5,123 bases of DNA from Candidatus Gastranaerophilales bacterium (GTDB taxonomy: Bacteria > Cyanobacteriota > Vampirovibrionia > Gastranaerophilales > Gastranaerophilaceae), in the NCBI GenBank assembly GCA_944325615.1, contig CALVAU010000190.1, forward strand, positions 1 to 5,123. The letters are read 5' to 3'. Within the stretch, counting starts at the first letter, position 1. Every line of letters begins with the position of its first letter. Shown here in pieces: positions 1-5,123 of this stretch. The notes beneath the pieces were generated by a model. The model ran no database searches and was not told the DNA's origin. It was given only the letters and a program-made list of their open reading frames with translations. The position numbers and the translations under genes are program-made.

Positions 1-812
1 ACCTCGTATTTATCTTTTAAATCTTGTAATATAGGGCATTCTTTTCTATATTTTTCCATTTCTTCAAAAGAAATTGTGCATACCATAAAGCCTTCTTTTT
101 GAGCTTTTATTTCTGCAACAGTTTCACCAAGATAGTTAATAACTCTTGAATGACCGATGTTCCAATTCGCTAAATCTATCGGACCGCATTGAGTTAGAGC
201 AACCATATAAGATTGGTTTTCAATAGCTCTTGCTTTTGTAAGCATTTCCCAAGCTATAGGTTTTGCTACCCCCCAAGCCGCAACATTAATAAGTAATTGT
301 GCGCCATTTTTACGATATTCTCTAAATATTTCAGGAAATCTTATATCATAGCAAATAGTAAGTCCTGTTTTAATCCCATCTATATCAACCATAACGCCTG
401 TATTTCCAGGAGTTATATATTTGTTTTCATTACACCCGCAATACGAGTATAAATGGTTTTTGTCATACATTGCAATCAAAGAACCGTTTCTGTCAAATAC
501 AGGACAACTGTTATAAAGTTTGCCATCTTCTGCTTTTCTGATAAAACTTCCGCCAATTATATACATATTGTATTTTGAAGCAAGTTTTGAAAGAAATGAT
601 ATAACAGAACCGTCCTTTATTGTCTGTGCACTTTGAGAAAACTCATCACACGACCAACCAACCGTCCATACTTCTGGAAGTATTAATACATCTGTGTCTT
701 TTTCAAGATTTTGTGTAACTAATTTGTTTACTTTTTCAATATTAGCCTGCGTATTCCCTGTTAAAGAATTTAATTGCAGCGCGGATAGTTTAAGTTCAGA
801 TTTAATTTCCAT
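1..812 (-). CDS. Carbon-nitrogen hydrolase (nitrilase superfamily, omega-amidase/YafV-like), C-terminus cut by window edge
   Basis: By family this is a cytosolic thiol amidohydrolase cleaving a non-peptide C-N bond, probably an omega-amidase-like enzyme acting on alpha-keto acid monoamides; the substrate is inferred from resemblance only. Translation of the minus strand gives 270 codons with the Glu-Lys-Cys triad in the expected order: E47 in LILPEVW, K118 in YDKNHLYS, and C154 in TICYDIRFPE. The later segment with WEMLTKARAIENQSYMVA is also typical. E129 may be the extra conserved active-site Glu. The family is usually about 250-285 residues, so only a short tail should be missing. The ATG at 812 is favoured because an in-frame TAA lies five codons upstream and no early internal ATG, GTG or TTG follows. 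The start lies inside the upstream acyltransferase gene in another frame (43-base overlap), suggesting translational coupling. No good Shine-Dalgarno is near: AAGAGG lies 16 bases away. A general nitrilase-family call is secure; the specific reaction is not. Confidence 0.9.
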   Translation of the reverse strand, partial: MEIKSELKLSALQLNSLTGNTQANIEKVNKLVTQNLEKDTDVLILPEVWTVGWSCDEFSQSAQTIKDGSVISFLSKLASKYNMYIIGGSFIRKAEDGKLYNSCPVFDRNGSLIAMYDKNHLYSYCGCNENKYITPGNTGVMVDIDGIKTGLTICYDIRFPEIFREYRKNGAQLLINVAAWGVAKPIAWEMLTKARAIENQSYMVALTQCGPIDLANWNIGHSRVINYLGETVAEIKAQKEGFMVCTISFEEMEKYRKECPILQDLKDKYE

Positions 813-1474
813 GGTATTTCTTTTTTAACCTCTTCATAAATTTGTGGAGCTTTTTCTTCCAGATTTATTAGTGATTGTTTAATTTTGTCTTTATAAATTT
901 GTTCTTGTTCCAAGTCCAAATCTTTTGGTACATAAATTGGAGTTCCATAGACGTTAATAATTCTTGTGAAAAAAAGCGGAGTACGCATTTCATCCCAACT
1001 TGGAATTTTTATGAAATTTTTTTGCGGAGAATACCAATGTACAGGTACTATTGGTACATTAGCCATTTTTGCTATTTTTATAATACCGCTTTTTACTTTT
1101 CTTGCAGGACCTTTAGGTCCATCGACCATAATAGCTGCAGATTCTCCTTCTTTAATTCTTTCTAAAATCTGCATAGTTCCACCAACAGCTCCCTTTCTTG
1201 CTGTTGAACCTCTAACTGTCTTTAGACCAAGTCTTTCAGCACAGTGAGTTATTATATCTCCGTCGATTGATGTGCTCACAAGTACATTTACTTTATTACG
1301 ATGAGGGATACCATATACACAAAACTGGTTCCCGTGCCACATGGCATACAGGCAAGGCCCAACATCAGGATGATCAACACTCTTAATCTGAGTAAAGATT
1401 TCCTGAGTCTTTAAAACAATATTTAGAACTCCCGCGAGATATTTTGCATTATCCTTGTTGATAAGTCTAACCAT
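770..1474 (-). CDS. DUF374-family lysophospholipid acyltransferase-like protein
   Basis: The 234-residue product belongs to the DUF374 branch of the LPLAT acyltransferase superfamily, whose members are thought to transfer acyl chains to lipid acceptors at the inner membrane; the exact substrate is unknown. Family blocks visible in order are MWHGNQ (45-50), LVSTSIDGDII (65-75), the VRGSTARKGAVGG block (87-99), IMVDGPKGPARKVKSG (115-130) and NVPIVPVHWYS. The last two are the DGP(R/K)GP and PIVPV hallmarks. Length is normal for the family. In the block equivalent to HX4D, where relatives often have a His (as in S-x-H-x-DG), this protein has Ser69 before D71-G72. An in-frame TAA three codons upstream makes the ATG at 1474 the first usable start, but the leader has no Shine-Dalgarno-like purine run. 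The gene heads a leftward unit with the nitrilase and is divergent from tig. I see no clear N-terminal membrane anchor. Confidence 0.9.
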   Translation of the reverse strand: MVRLINKDNAKYLAGVLNIVLKTQEIFTQIKSVDHPDVGPCLYAMWHGNQFCVYGIPHRNKVNVLVSTSIDGDIITHCAERLGLKTVRGSTARKGAVGGTMQILERIKEGESAAIMVDGPKGPARKVKSGIIKIAKMANVPIVPVHWYSPQKNFIKIPSWDEMRTPLFFTRIINVYGTPIYVPKDLDLEQEQIYKDKIKQSLINLEEKAPQIYEEVKKEIPWKLNLNLNYPRCN

Positions 1475-1525
1475 AAAACAAAATTAGCACATAATTTTTT
1501 AATTGGCAAGAAGGTCAAATTCTTT

Positions 1526-1554
1526 AATATACTATTAATGGTGGACTTGCACAA
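1526..1554 (-). promoter_or_regulatory. Candidate sigma70 promoter for the leftward acyltransferase-nitrilase unit
   Basis: On the minus strand TTGTGC (1554-1549) is followed after 17 bases by TATATT (1531-1526), a 5/6 match to the -10 consensus with a weaker -35. Transcription would begin near 1519 and give a leader of about 45 bases without a Shine-Dalgarno. A second possibility further downstream is TTGACC (1518-1513) with TATGTG (1493-1488), but its 19-base spacing is long. Assigned by eye only. Confidence 0.4.
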
Positions 1555-1574
1555 AAACTTTTTTGCGCTATAAT
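1547..1574 (+). promoter_or_regulatory. Sigma70-type promoter of the tig-clpP-clpX unit
   Basis: A perfect TATAAT at 1569-1574 lies 16 bases after TTGCAC (1547-1552), a partial -35 match that keeps TTG. Transcription would start near 1581, leaving a leader of about 33 bases that contains the AAGGGA ribosome binding site (1603-1608) of tig. The -35 overlaps that of the opposing leftward promoter on the other strand. The -10 is convincing; the -35 choice is less so. Confidence 0.65.
1549..1568. repeat. Imperfect inverted repeat in the tig promoter spacer
   Basis: The arms GCACAAAAA (1549-1557) and TTTTTGCGC (1560-1568) are inverted copies separated by two bases with one mismatched position (A1551 against C1566). 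The repeat runs from inside the -35 to the base just before TATAAT, so a bound protein could compete with RNA polymerase. The A and T runs make a chance origin possible. A two-base loop and the upstream position argue against an RNA terminator. No known regulator is assigned. Confidence 0.4.
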
Positions 1575-1613
1575 CCAAGAAGAGATATTAAGTAATTAGT
1601 AAAAGGGAAAACT

Positions 1614-2936
1614 ATGAAATTTACAGTAGAAAAAGAAAATGACAATATCTATAAAATAGATATAACAATTCCGGCAAAAGATGCCGCAAAAGCTTATGAC
1701 GAAGCTGCAAGAAGAATAGCACAATATGTTAATGTTGACGGTTTCAGAAGAGGTAAAGCTCCTCGTGCTGTTGTTGAAAGACATGTTGGTACTGAAAGAA
1801 TTAAACATGAAGCAATGGATTCTTTAATGCCTAAAGCAATAGCTGAAGCTGTAAAAGAAAACGACTTGGATGTAATTACTCAACCATACATTACTAAATT
1901 TGAATTTAATGTAGGTCAAGATTTAACAGCAGAAGTTAAAGTTGAGACAAGACCTGAAGTTGTATTAGGTGATTATAAAGATTTGAATGTTGAAGTTGAA
2001 AGTGCGCAAGTTCCAGAAGATGCATTTGATAAAGCTCTTCAAAATATCCTAAATCAATATGCAACTCAAGAGCTAGTAGTTGACAGACCTGCAAAAGATA
2101 CAGATATTGCAGTAATTGATTTTGAAGGTACTGCAAATGGTGAAAAAATTGTAGGTGGAGACGCTAAAAATTATCCGCTCGATTTAGGTCATTCAAACTT
2201 TATTCCTGGATTTGCAGAGCAAATTGTTGGTAAAAACATTGGTGATGAATTCAATATTAACGTAACATTCCCAGCTGAATATCATGATGAAAAACTTAAA
2301 GGTCAACCTGCAGTTTTCAAAATCAAACTAAACGAAATTAAAGAAAGACAGGTTCCAGACTTAAATGATGCTATTGAACAAAAGATAGAACCTTTCAAGA
2401 CTGTTGACGATTTGAAAGCTGATATCCAAAAATATTTAGATAATCAAAAAGAAAACAGCAACAGACAAAATTCAGAAAATGCAGTTTTTGCTAAAGTTAT
2501 TGAAGCAGCTTCTGTTGAAATTCCTCAGACAATGATTGATAGAGAAGCTGAATCATTAACAAATGATTACAAACAAAGACTTCAAGCTCAAGGCTTGAGC
2601 TGGGAAGCTTTAGAAAAAACTCAAGGCGCAGAAAGCTTAACTGATACAATTAAAGAAGATGCTAAAGTAAGAATTAAAAACTCTTTAGTAATCGATAAAA
2701 TTGCTAAGGCTGAAAATATTAAATTAGAGCCGCAAGATTTGCAAAAGAAATTTTCACAATTAGGAGCAGCTTATGGAATGAATCAAACTGATTTGATGAA
2801 ACAGTTAGGTAAAAATCCTGAGGTTCTTGCTTCTTTATCTCAACAAGCTTTAAATGATAAAGTAAGAGATTTCTTAATGCAAAAAAATACAGTTAAATTT
2901 GTTGAGCCAAAGAAAGAAAAAGTAGAAACAAAATAG
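1614..2936 (+). CDS. tig: Trigger factor, ribosome-associated chaperone and prolyl isomerase
   Basis: Trigger factor docks at the ribosomal exit tunnel next to protein L23 and shields nascent chains in the cytosol. The 440-residue product is full length (E. coli has 432) and has the three expected domains. The N-terminal ribosome-binding domain (about 1-115) carries the docking signature GFRRGKAP at residues 43-50, the same position as in E. coli. An FKBP-type peptidyl-prolyl isomerase domain follows (about 160-245), containing IDFEGTANGE, a PLDLGHSNFIPGFAEQIVG-like block and the FPAEYH motif. The long helical C-terminal chaperone domain (about 250-430) ends in a Lys/Glu-rich tail. The ATG at 1614 is preceded by AAGGGA with five bases of spacing, and the conserved motif numbering supports this start. 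It is the first gene of a unit with clpP (38-base gap) and clpX, the common bacterial order linking nascent-chain folding to proteolysis. Confidence 0.98.
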   Translation: MKFTVEKENDNIYKIDITIPAKDAAKAYDEAARRIAQYVNVDGFRRGKAPRAVVERHVGTERIKHEAMDSLMPKAIAEAVKENDLDVITQPYITKFEFNVGQDLTAEVKVETRPEVVLGDYKDLNVEVESAQVPEDAFDKALQNILNQYATQELVVDRPAKDTDIAVIDFEGTANGEKIVGGDAKNYPLDLGHSNFIPGFAEQIVGKNIGDEFNINVTFPAEYHDEKLKGQPAVFKIKLNEIKERQVPDLNDAIEQKIEPFKTVDDLKADIQKYLDNQKENSNRQNSENAVFAKVIEAASVEIPQTMIDREAESLTNDYKQRLQAQGLSWEALEKTQGAESLTDTIKEDAKVRIKNSLVIDKIAKAENIKLEPQDLQKKFSQLGAAYGMNQTDLMKQLGKNPEVLASLSQQALNDKVRDFLMQKNTVKFVEPKKEKVETK

Positions 2937-2951
2937 TTTAAATACTATAAT
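2923..2951 (+). promoter_or_regulatory. Candidate internal promoter for clpP-clpX
   Basis: A perfect TATAAT (2946-2951) lies in the tig-clpP gap, 17 bases after TAGAAA (2923-2928), a 4/6 match to TTGACA at the very end of tig. Initiation near 2958 would give a leader of about 17 bases starting just before the clpP Shine-Dalgarno (AAAGGA, 2960-2965). In such AT-rich sequence chance matches are common, so this is tentative. It would allow clpPX to be expressed independently of tig. Confidence 0.4.
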
Positions 2952-2974
2952 GAAATAAGAAAGGAAAATAAATC

Positions 2975-3568
2975 ATGAGCTTTGTACCTGTGGTAATAGA
3001 ACAATCAAGCAGAGGAGAACGTTCCTTTGATATTTTTTCAAGATTATTAAGAGAACGTATTATCTTTTTAGGTACTCCTATTGACGATATGGTAGCAAAT
3101 TTGATTGTTGCACAATTATTGTTGCTTGATAGCGAAAATCCTGAAAAAGATATTATGCTTTATATTAACAGCCCTGGTGGTAGTGTTACTGCAGGTTTAG
3201 CTATTTATGATACTATGCAACACATAAGAGCAGATGTTTCAACTATATGTTTGGGACAAGCTGCTTCTATGGGTGCGTTCCTTTTGGCTGCAGGTACTAA
3301 AGGTAAGAGAATGGCTCTCCCTCATTCAAGGGTTTTGATTCACCAACCTCTAGGCGGTGCTCAAGGTCAAGCTACTGATATTGAAATTCAGGCAGCTGAA
3401 ATTATAAGAATTAAAAAGACTTTGAATGAAATACTTGCAAACAATACAGGTCAATCATTAAAGAAAATTGAAAAAGATACTGATAGAGATTATATTATGA
3501 CTCCTGCAGAAGCGCTAGAGTATGGTATGATTGATAAGGTAGTTACACGTGACGGTGTTAAAGGCTAA
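2975..3568 (+). CDS. clpP: ATP-dependent Clp protease proteolytic subunit ClpP
   Basis: ClpP is the cytosolic serine peptidase that forms a double-heptamer barrel and degrades proteins fed to it by ClpX or another Clp ATPase. The 197-residue product is normal in length. The catalytic triad sits at the same numbers as in Firmicute ClpP: Ser98 in [14 protein letters not shown], His123 in [10 protein letters not shown] and Asp172 in DTDRDYIM. The oxyanion-loop block INSPGGSV is at 64-71, and the N-terminal start [20 protein letters not shown] is typical of processed ClpP. The ATG at 2975 is preceded by AAAGGA with nine bases of spacing. It lies 38 bases after tig and 14 before clpX, so the partner unfoldase is co-transcribed. 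Nothing suggests an inactive ClpR-type paralogue, since all three catalytic residues are present. Confidence 0.98.
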   Translation: MSFVPVVIEQSSRGERSFDIFSRLLRERIIFLGTPIDDMVANLIVAQLLLLDSENPEKDIMLYINSPGGSVTAGLAIYDTMQHIRADVSTICLGQAASMGAFLLAAGTKGKRMALPHSRVLIHQPLGGAQGQATDIEIQAAEIIRIKKTLNEILANNTGQSLKKIEKDTDRDYIMTPAEALEYGMIDKVVTRDGVKG

Positions 3569-3582
3569 TAAAAGGAGATAAA

Positions 3583-4893
3583 ATGCCTAAACATGACGAT
3601 AGCAGATTAAAATGCTCATTTTGCGGAAAATCTCAAGATCAAGTTAAAAAGTTGATTGCTGGTCCTGAAGTGTATATTTGTGATGAATGCGTTGAACTTT
3701 GTAACGAGATTCTTGATGAAGAATTCTTTGAAAATAAAGACAAAGAAGGCGCAGAGGTTGAAGAAAAAGAAGAAAAACCAATTCCAAAACCTCATGAAAT
3801 CAAAGCATATTTAGATCAATATATAATCGGTCAGGATGATGCCAAAAAAGTTCTAGCTGTCGCTGTATATAACCATTACAAACGTCTAAAGCATAACAAG
3901 TCAACCGATTTAAAGGATAATGTTGAAATTCAAAAATCTAATATTTTGTTAGTAGGTCCGACCGGTAGCGGTAAAACTTTATTGGCTCAGACTCTCGCTA
4001 AAATGTTAGATGTTCCTTTTGCTGTTGCTGATGCAACCACATTAACAGAAGCCGGATATGTCGGTGATGATGTTGAAAATATTTTATTGAGGTTATATCA
4101 AAATGCTGATTTTGACAGCTCAAAAGCTGAAAGAGGCATAATCTATATCGATGAAATTGATAAAATTTCAAGAAAATCTGAGAATACCTCAATTACAAGA
4201 GATGTTTCAGGTGAAGGTGTGCAACAAGCACTTTTAAAAATGATTGAAGGAACAGTTGCTCATGTTCCGCCTCAAGGTGGTCGTAAACACCCGCATCAAG
4301 AGTTTATTGAAATAGATACAAGTAACATTTTGTTTATTGTCGGCGGTGCGTTTGTAGGATTGGAAAAAATAATTGAACGCAGAACAAATGATGGTTCTAC
4401 AATCGGTTTTGGAGCTAAAGCGCCTCAATCTCAGGCAGATAAAGAAGCTAATGCTGTAAAACTTTTGAAAAAGTTGCAGCCTGATGATTTGGTAAAATTC
4501 GGTTTAATTCCTGAGTTCATTGGTCGTGTACCTATTTATGCAGTGCTTGATCAGTTGAATGAAAAAGCATTGAAAAATATTTTAACTGAGCCTAAGAATG
4601 CAGTGCTTAAACAGTATAAATGTTTAATGGAAATGGACGGTGTAGATCTTGAATTTGAGCCTGAAGCAGTTGATTTAATTGCTCAAGAAGCTCTAAAAAG
4701 AAATACAGGTGCCAGAGCACTAAGATCAATTGTCGAAGAAATTATGCTTGATGTAATGTATGATGTTCCAACAAAAGGCAACATTGATAAATTTGTCATT
4801 ACTGCAGATATGGTAAAAAATCGAAATAAGGCTGAGTTAATAAAATTGCCTACCAAAAACGGTGATGATGACGATGTTGAAATAATTGCTTAA
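3583..4893 (+). CDS. clpX: ATP-dependent Clp protease ATP-binding subunit ClpX
   Basis: ClpX is the AAA+ hexamer that recognises substrates (for example ssrA-tagged proteins), unfolds them and threads them into ClpP. The 436-residue product is complete. The N-terminal zinc-binding domain has C11, C14, C33 and C36 and is followed by an acidic linker (about 42-65). The AAA+ module shows Walker A GPTGSGKT (125-132), pore-1 loop GYVG (158-161), Walker B IYIDEID with D190-E191, the RKH loop (234-236), the ClpP-docking IGF loop (274-276), arginine finger R315 in EFIGRVP and sensor-2 R378 in GARALR. It is slightly longer than the E. coli protein (424), mainly in the linker and the acidic C-terminal tail with four consecutive Asp. 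The ATG at 3583 has the best ribosome binding site in the window (AAAGGAGAT, 3571-3579). It is the last gene of the unit, and its stop codon runs into the terminator. Confidence 0.98.
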   Translation: MPKHDDSRLKCSFCGKSQDQVKKLIAGPEVYICDECVELCNEILDEEFFENKDKEGAEVEEKEEKPIPKPHEIKAYLDQYIIGQDDAKKVLAVAVYNHYKRLKHNKSTDLKDNVEIQKSNILLVGPTGSGKTLLAQTLAKMLDVPFAVADATTLTEAGYVGDDVENILLRLYQNADFDSSKAERGIIYIDEIDKISRKSENTSITRDVSGEGVQQALLKMIEGTVAHVPPQGGRKHPHQEFIEIDTSNILFIVGGAFVGLEKIIERRTNDGSTIGFGAKAPQSQADKEANAVKLLKKLQPDDLVKFGLIPEFIGRVPIYAVLDQLNEKALKNILTEPKNAVLKQYKCLMEMDGVDLEFEPEAVDLIAQEALKRNTGARALRSIVEEIMLDVMYDVPTKGNIDKFVITADMVKNRNKAELIKLPTKNGDDDDVEIIA

Positions 4894-4920
4894 AAGCGGG
4901 ATTAATTCCCGCTTTTATTG
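4892..4920 (+). terminator. Rho-independent terminator after clpX
   Basis: AAAAGCGGGA (4892-4901) pairs perfectly with TCCCGCTTTT (4907-4916) across a five-base TTAAT loop, and the T-rich stretch TTTTATTG follows. The GC-rich core is six pairs including the closing A-T. The left arm starts at the second base of the clpX TAA, so the hairpin directly abuts the coding sequence. It ends the tig-clpP-clpX transcript. The A run on the 5' side could also give some termination in the opposite direction. Confidence 0.9.
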
Positions 4921-4952
4921 TATTTGAATTCTGTTTATCCGATTATAAATGC

Positions 4953-4979
4953 TTAACATATTTGTCAAATTTCTATATT
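4953..4979 (+). promoter_or_regulatory. Weak candidate promoter for polA
   Basis: TTAACA (4953-4958, 5/6 match) and TATATT (4974-4979, 5/6 match) are separated by 15 bases, shorter than the optimum of 17. A start near 4986 would leave a leader of only about 11 bases. Another -10-like TATAAA at 4944-4949 has no well-spaced -35. Because clpX ends in a strong terminator, a promoter somewhere between 4917 and 4996 is expected, but its position is uncertain. Confidence 0.25.
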
Positions 4980-4996
4980 TGTGAAAAAATGGGACT

Positions 4997-5123
4997 ATGG
5001 GAAGTGAAAAAACTTTAATTTTAATTGATGGTCATGCTCTGGCTTTTAGGCAATATTATGCGCTTGAACGAACAAATATGAAGACTACTGACGGAGTACC
5101 CAGTTGGGCTGTATATGGTTTTT
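4997..5123 (+). CDS. polA: DNA polymerase I, N-terminal 5'-3' exonuclease region, cut by window edge
   Basis: DNA polymerase I fills gaps, removes RNA primers in replication and takes part in repair. Only the first 42 codons are in the window. They give the start of the 5'-3' exonuclease (FEN-like) domain: LILIDGHALAFRQYYAL at about residues 7-23, with the metal-ligand Asp in the IDGH motif, then TTDGVPSWAVYGF (30-42), which matches the family pattern T-x-DG-x-P-x-x-AVYGF. The ATG at 4997 is the first possible start because an in-frame TGA lies at 4982-4984. The overlapping ATG at 4989 is in another frame. The Shine-Dalgarno is weak (TGGGA at best). It follows the clpX terminator and so is a separate unit. 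Whether the full protein keeps a 3'-5' exonuclease domain cannot be seen. Confidence 0.92.
   Translation, partial: MGSEKTLILIDGHALAFRQYYALERTNMKTTDGVPSWAVYGF

Noticed and set aside
875..1247. Two open frames on the plus strand opposite the acyltransferase gene
   Set aside because: They are antisense to a well-supported DUF374 gene, are rich in Phe/Ile/Ser/Tyr as expected from the complement of AT-rich coding sequence, and have no recognisable motif or promoter.
1513..1519. GGTCAAA, matching one half of the CtsR heat-shock operator
   Set aside because: CtsR operators are direct repeats of this heptamer with a three-base spacer. The second copy, expected at 1523-1529, reads TTTAATA, so a single half-site is probably chance.
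1475..1613. Search for a CIRCE element or sigma32-type promoter upstream of tig
   Set aside because: No TTAGCACTC-N9-GAGTGCTAA-like palindrome and no CTTGAA/CCCCAT-type pair is visible; the sigma70-like elements suffice.
1596..1808. Minus-strand open frame crossing the start of tig
   Set aside because: It is a shadow of tig with low-complexity Ser/Phe/Cys composition, and it overlaps the tig ribosome binding site and start.
1936..2136. Minus-strand open frame inside tig
   Set aside because: The Leu/Gln-rich translation is the complement of real coding sequence and resembles no family.
3998..4428. Two minus-strand open frames inside clpX
   Set aside because: Both lie opposite the highly conserved AAA+ module and have no motifs, so they are shadows.
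4989..4991. Alternative ATG start just before polA
   Set aside because: It is eight bases upstream and in a different frame from the DNA polymerase I sequence.
4917..4996. Possible small RNA or riboswitch between the clpX terminator and polA
   Set aside because: The stretch is AT-rich with no stable hairpin, no second terminator and no recognisable conserved structure.

Overview
The window is AT-rich (about one third G+C by eye) bacterial chromosome carrying housekeeping genes in two divergent blocks. I see no phage, insertion sequence, CRISPR, tRNA or rRNA signal. The order tig-clpP-clpX is widespread. The presence of a DUF374-type acyltransferase argues for an organism with a Gram-negative-type envelope. 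Low G+C, this gene order and the promoter style would fit a non-photosynthetic relative of Cyanobacteria (Melainabacteria/Vampirovibrionia, for example gut Gastranaerophilales). That assignment is a tentative inference; other low-GC Gram-negative lineages are not excluded.

Left block (minus strand, 1-1474): a DUF374-family lysophospholipid acyltransferase-like gene (1474 to 770) is followed by a nitrilase-superfamily amidohydrolase gene (812 to beyond the left edge). The two overlap by 43 bases in different frames and so are almost certainly one transcript. The nitrilase has 270 codons in the window and probably lacks only a short C-terminal tail.

Centre (1475-1613): a 139-base divergent intergenic region holds a good sigma70-type promoter for the right block (TATAAT at 1569-1574) and a plausible one for the left block. 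Their -35 hexamers overlap, and an imperfect inverted repeat fills the spacer of the rightward promoter.

Right block (plus strand, 1614-4893): tig (trigger factor), clpP (protease subunit) and clpX (AAA+ unfoldase) lie in order with gaps of 38 and 14 bases. The block ends in a strong rho-independent terminator whose stem begins inside the clpX stop codon. Together they encode the ribosome-associated chaperone that meets nascent chains and the two-part machine that unfolds and degrades proteins. All three keep the key motifs and catalytic residues. A candidate internal promoter lies just before clpP.

Right edge (4997-5123): the first 42 codons of polA (DNA polymerase I, start of the 5'-3' exonuclease domain) begin about 100 bases after clpX and belong to a separate transcription unit.

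The content is ordinary. I found no evidence of a previously undescribed system. The observations worth a second look are small: regulatory architecture in the divergent promoter, a substituted position in the acyltransferase motif, and weak Shine-Dalgarno signals on three genes.
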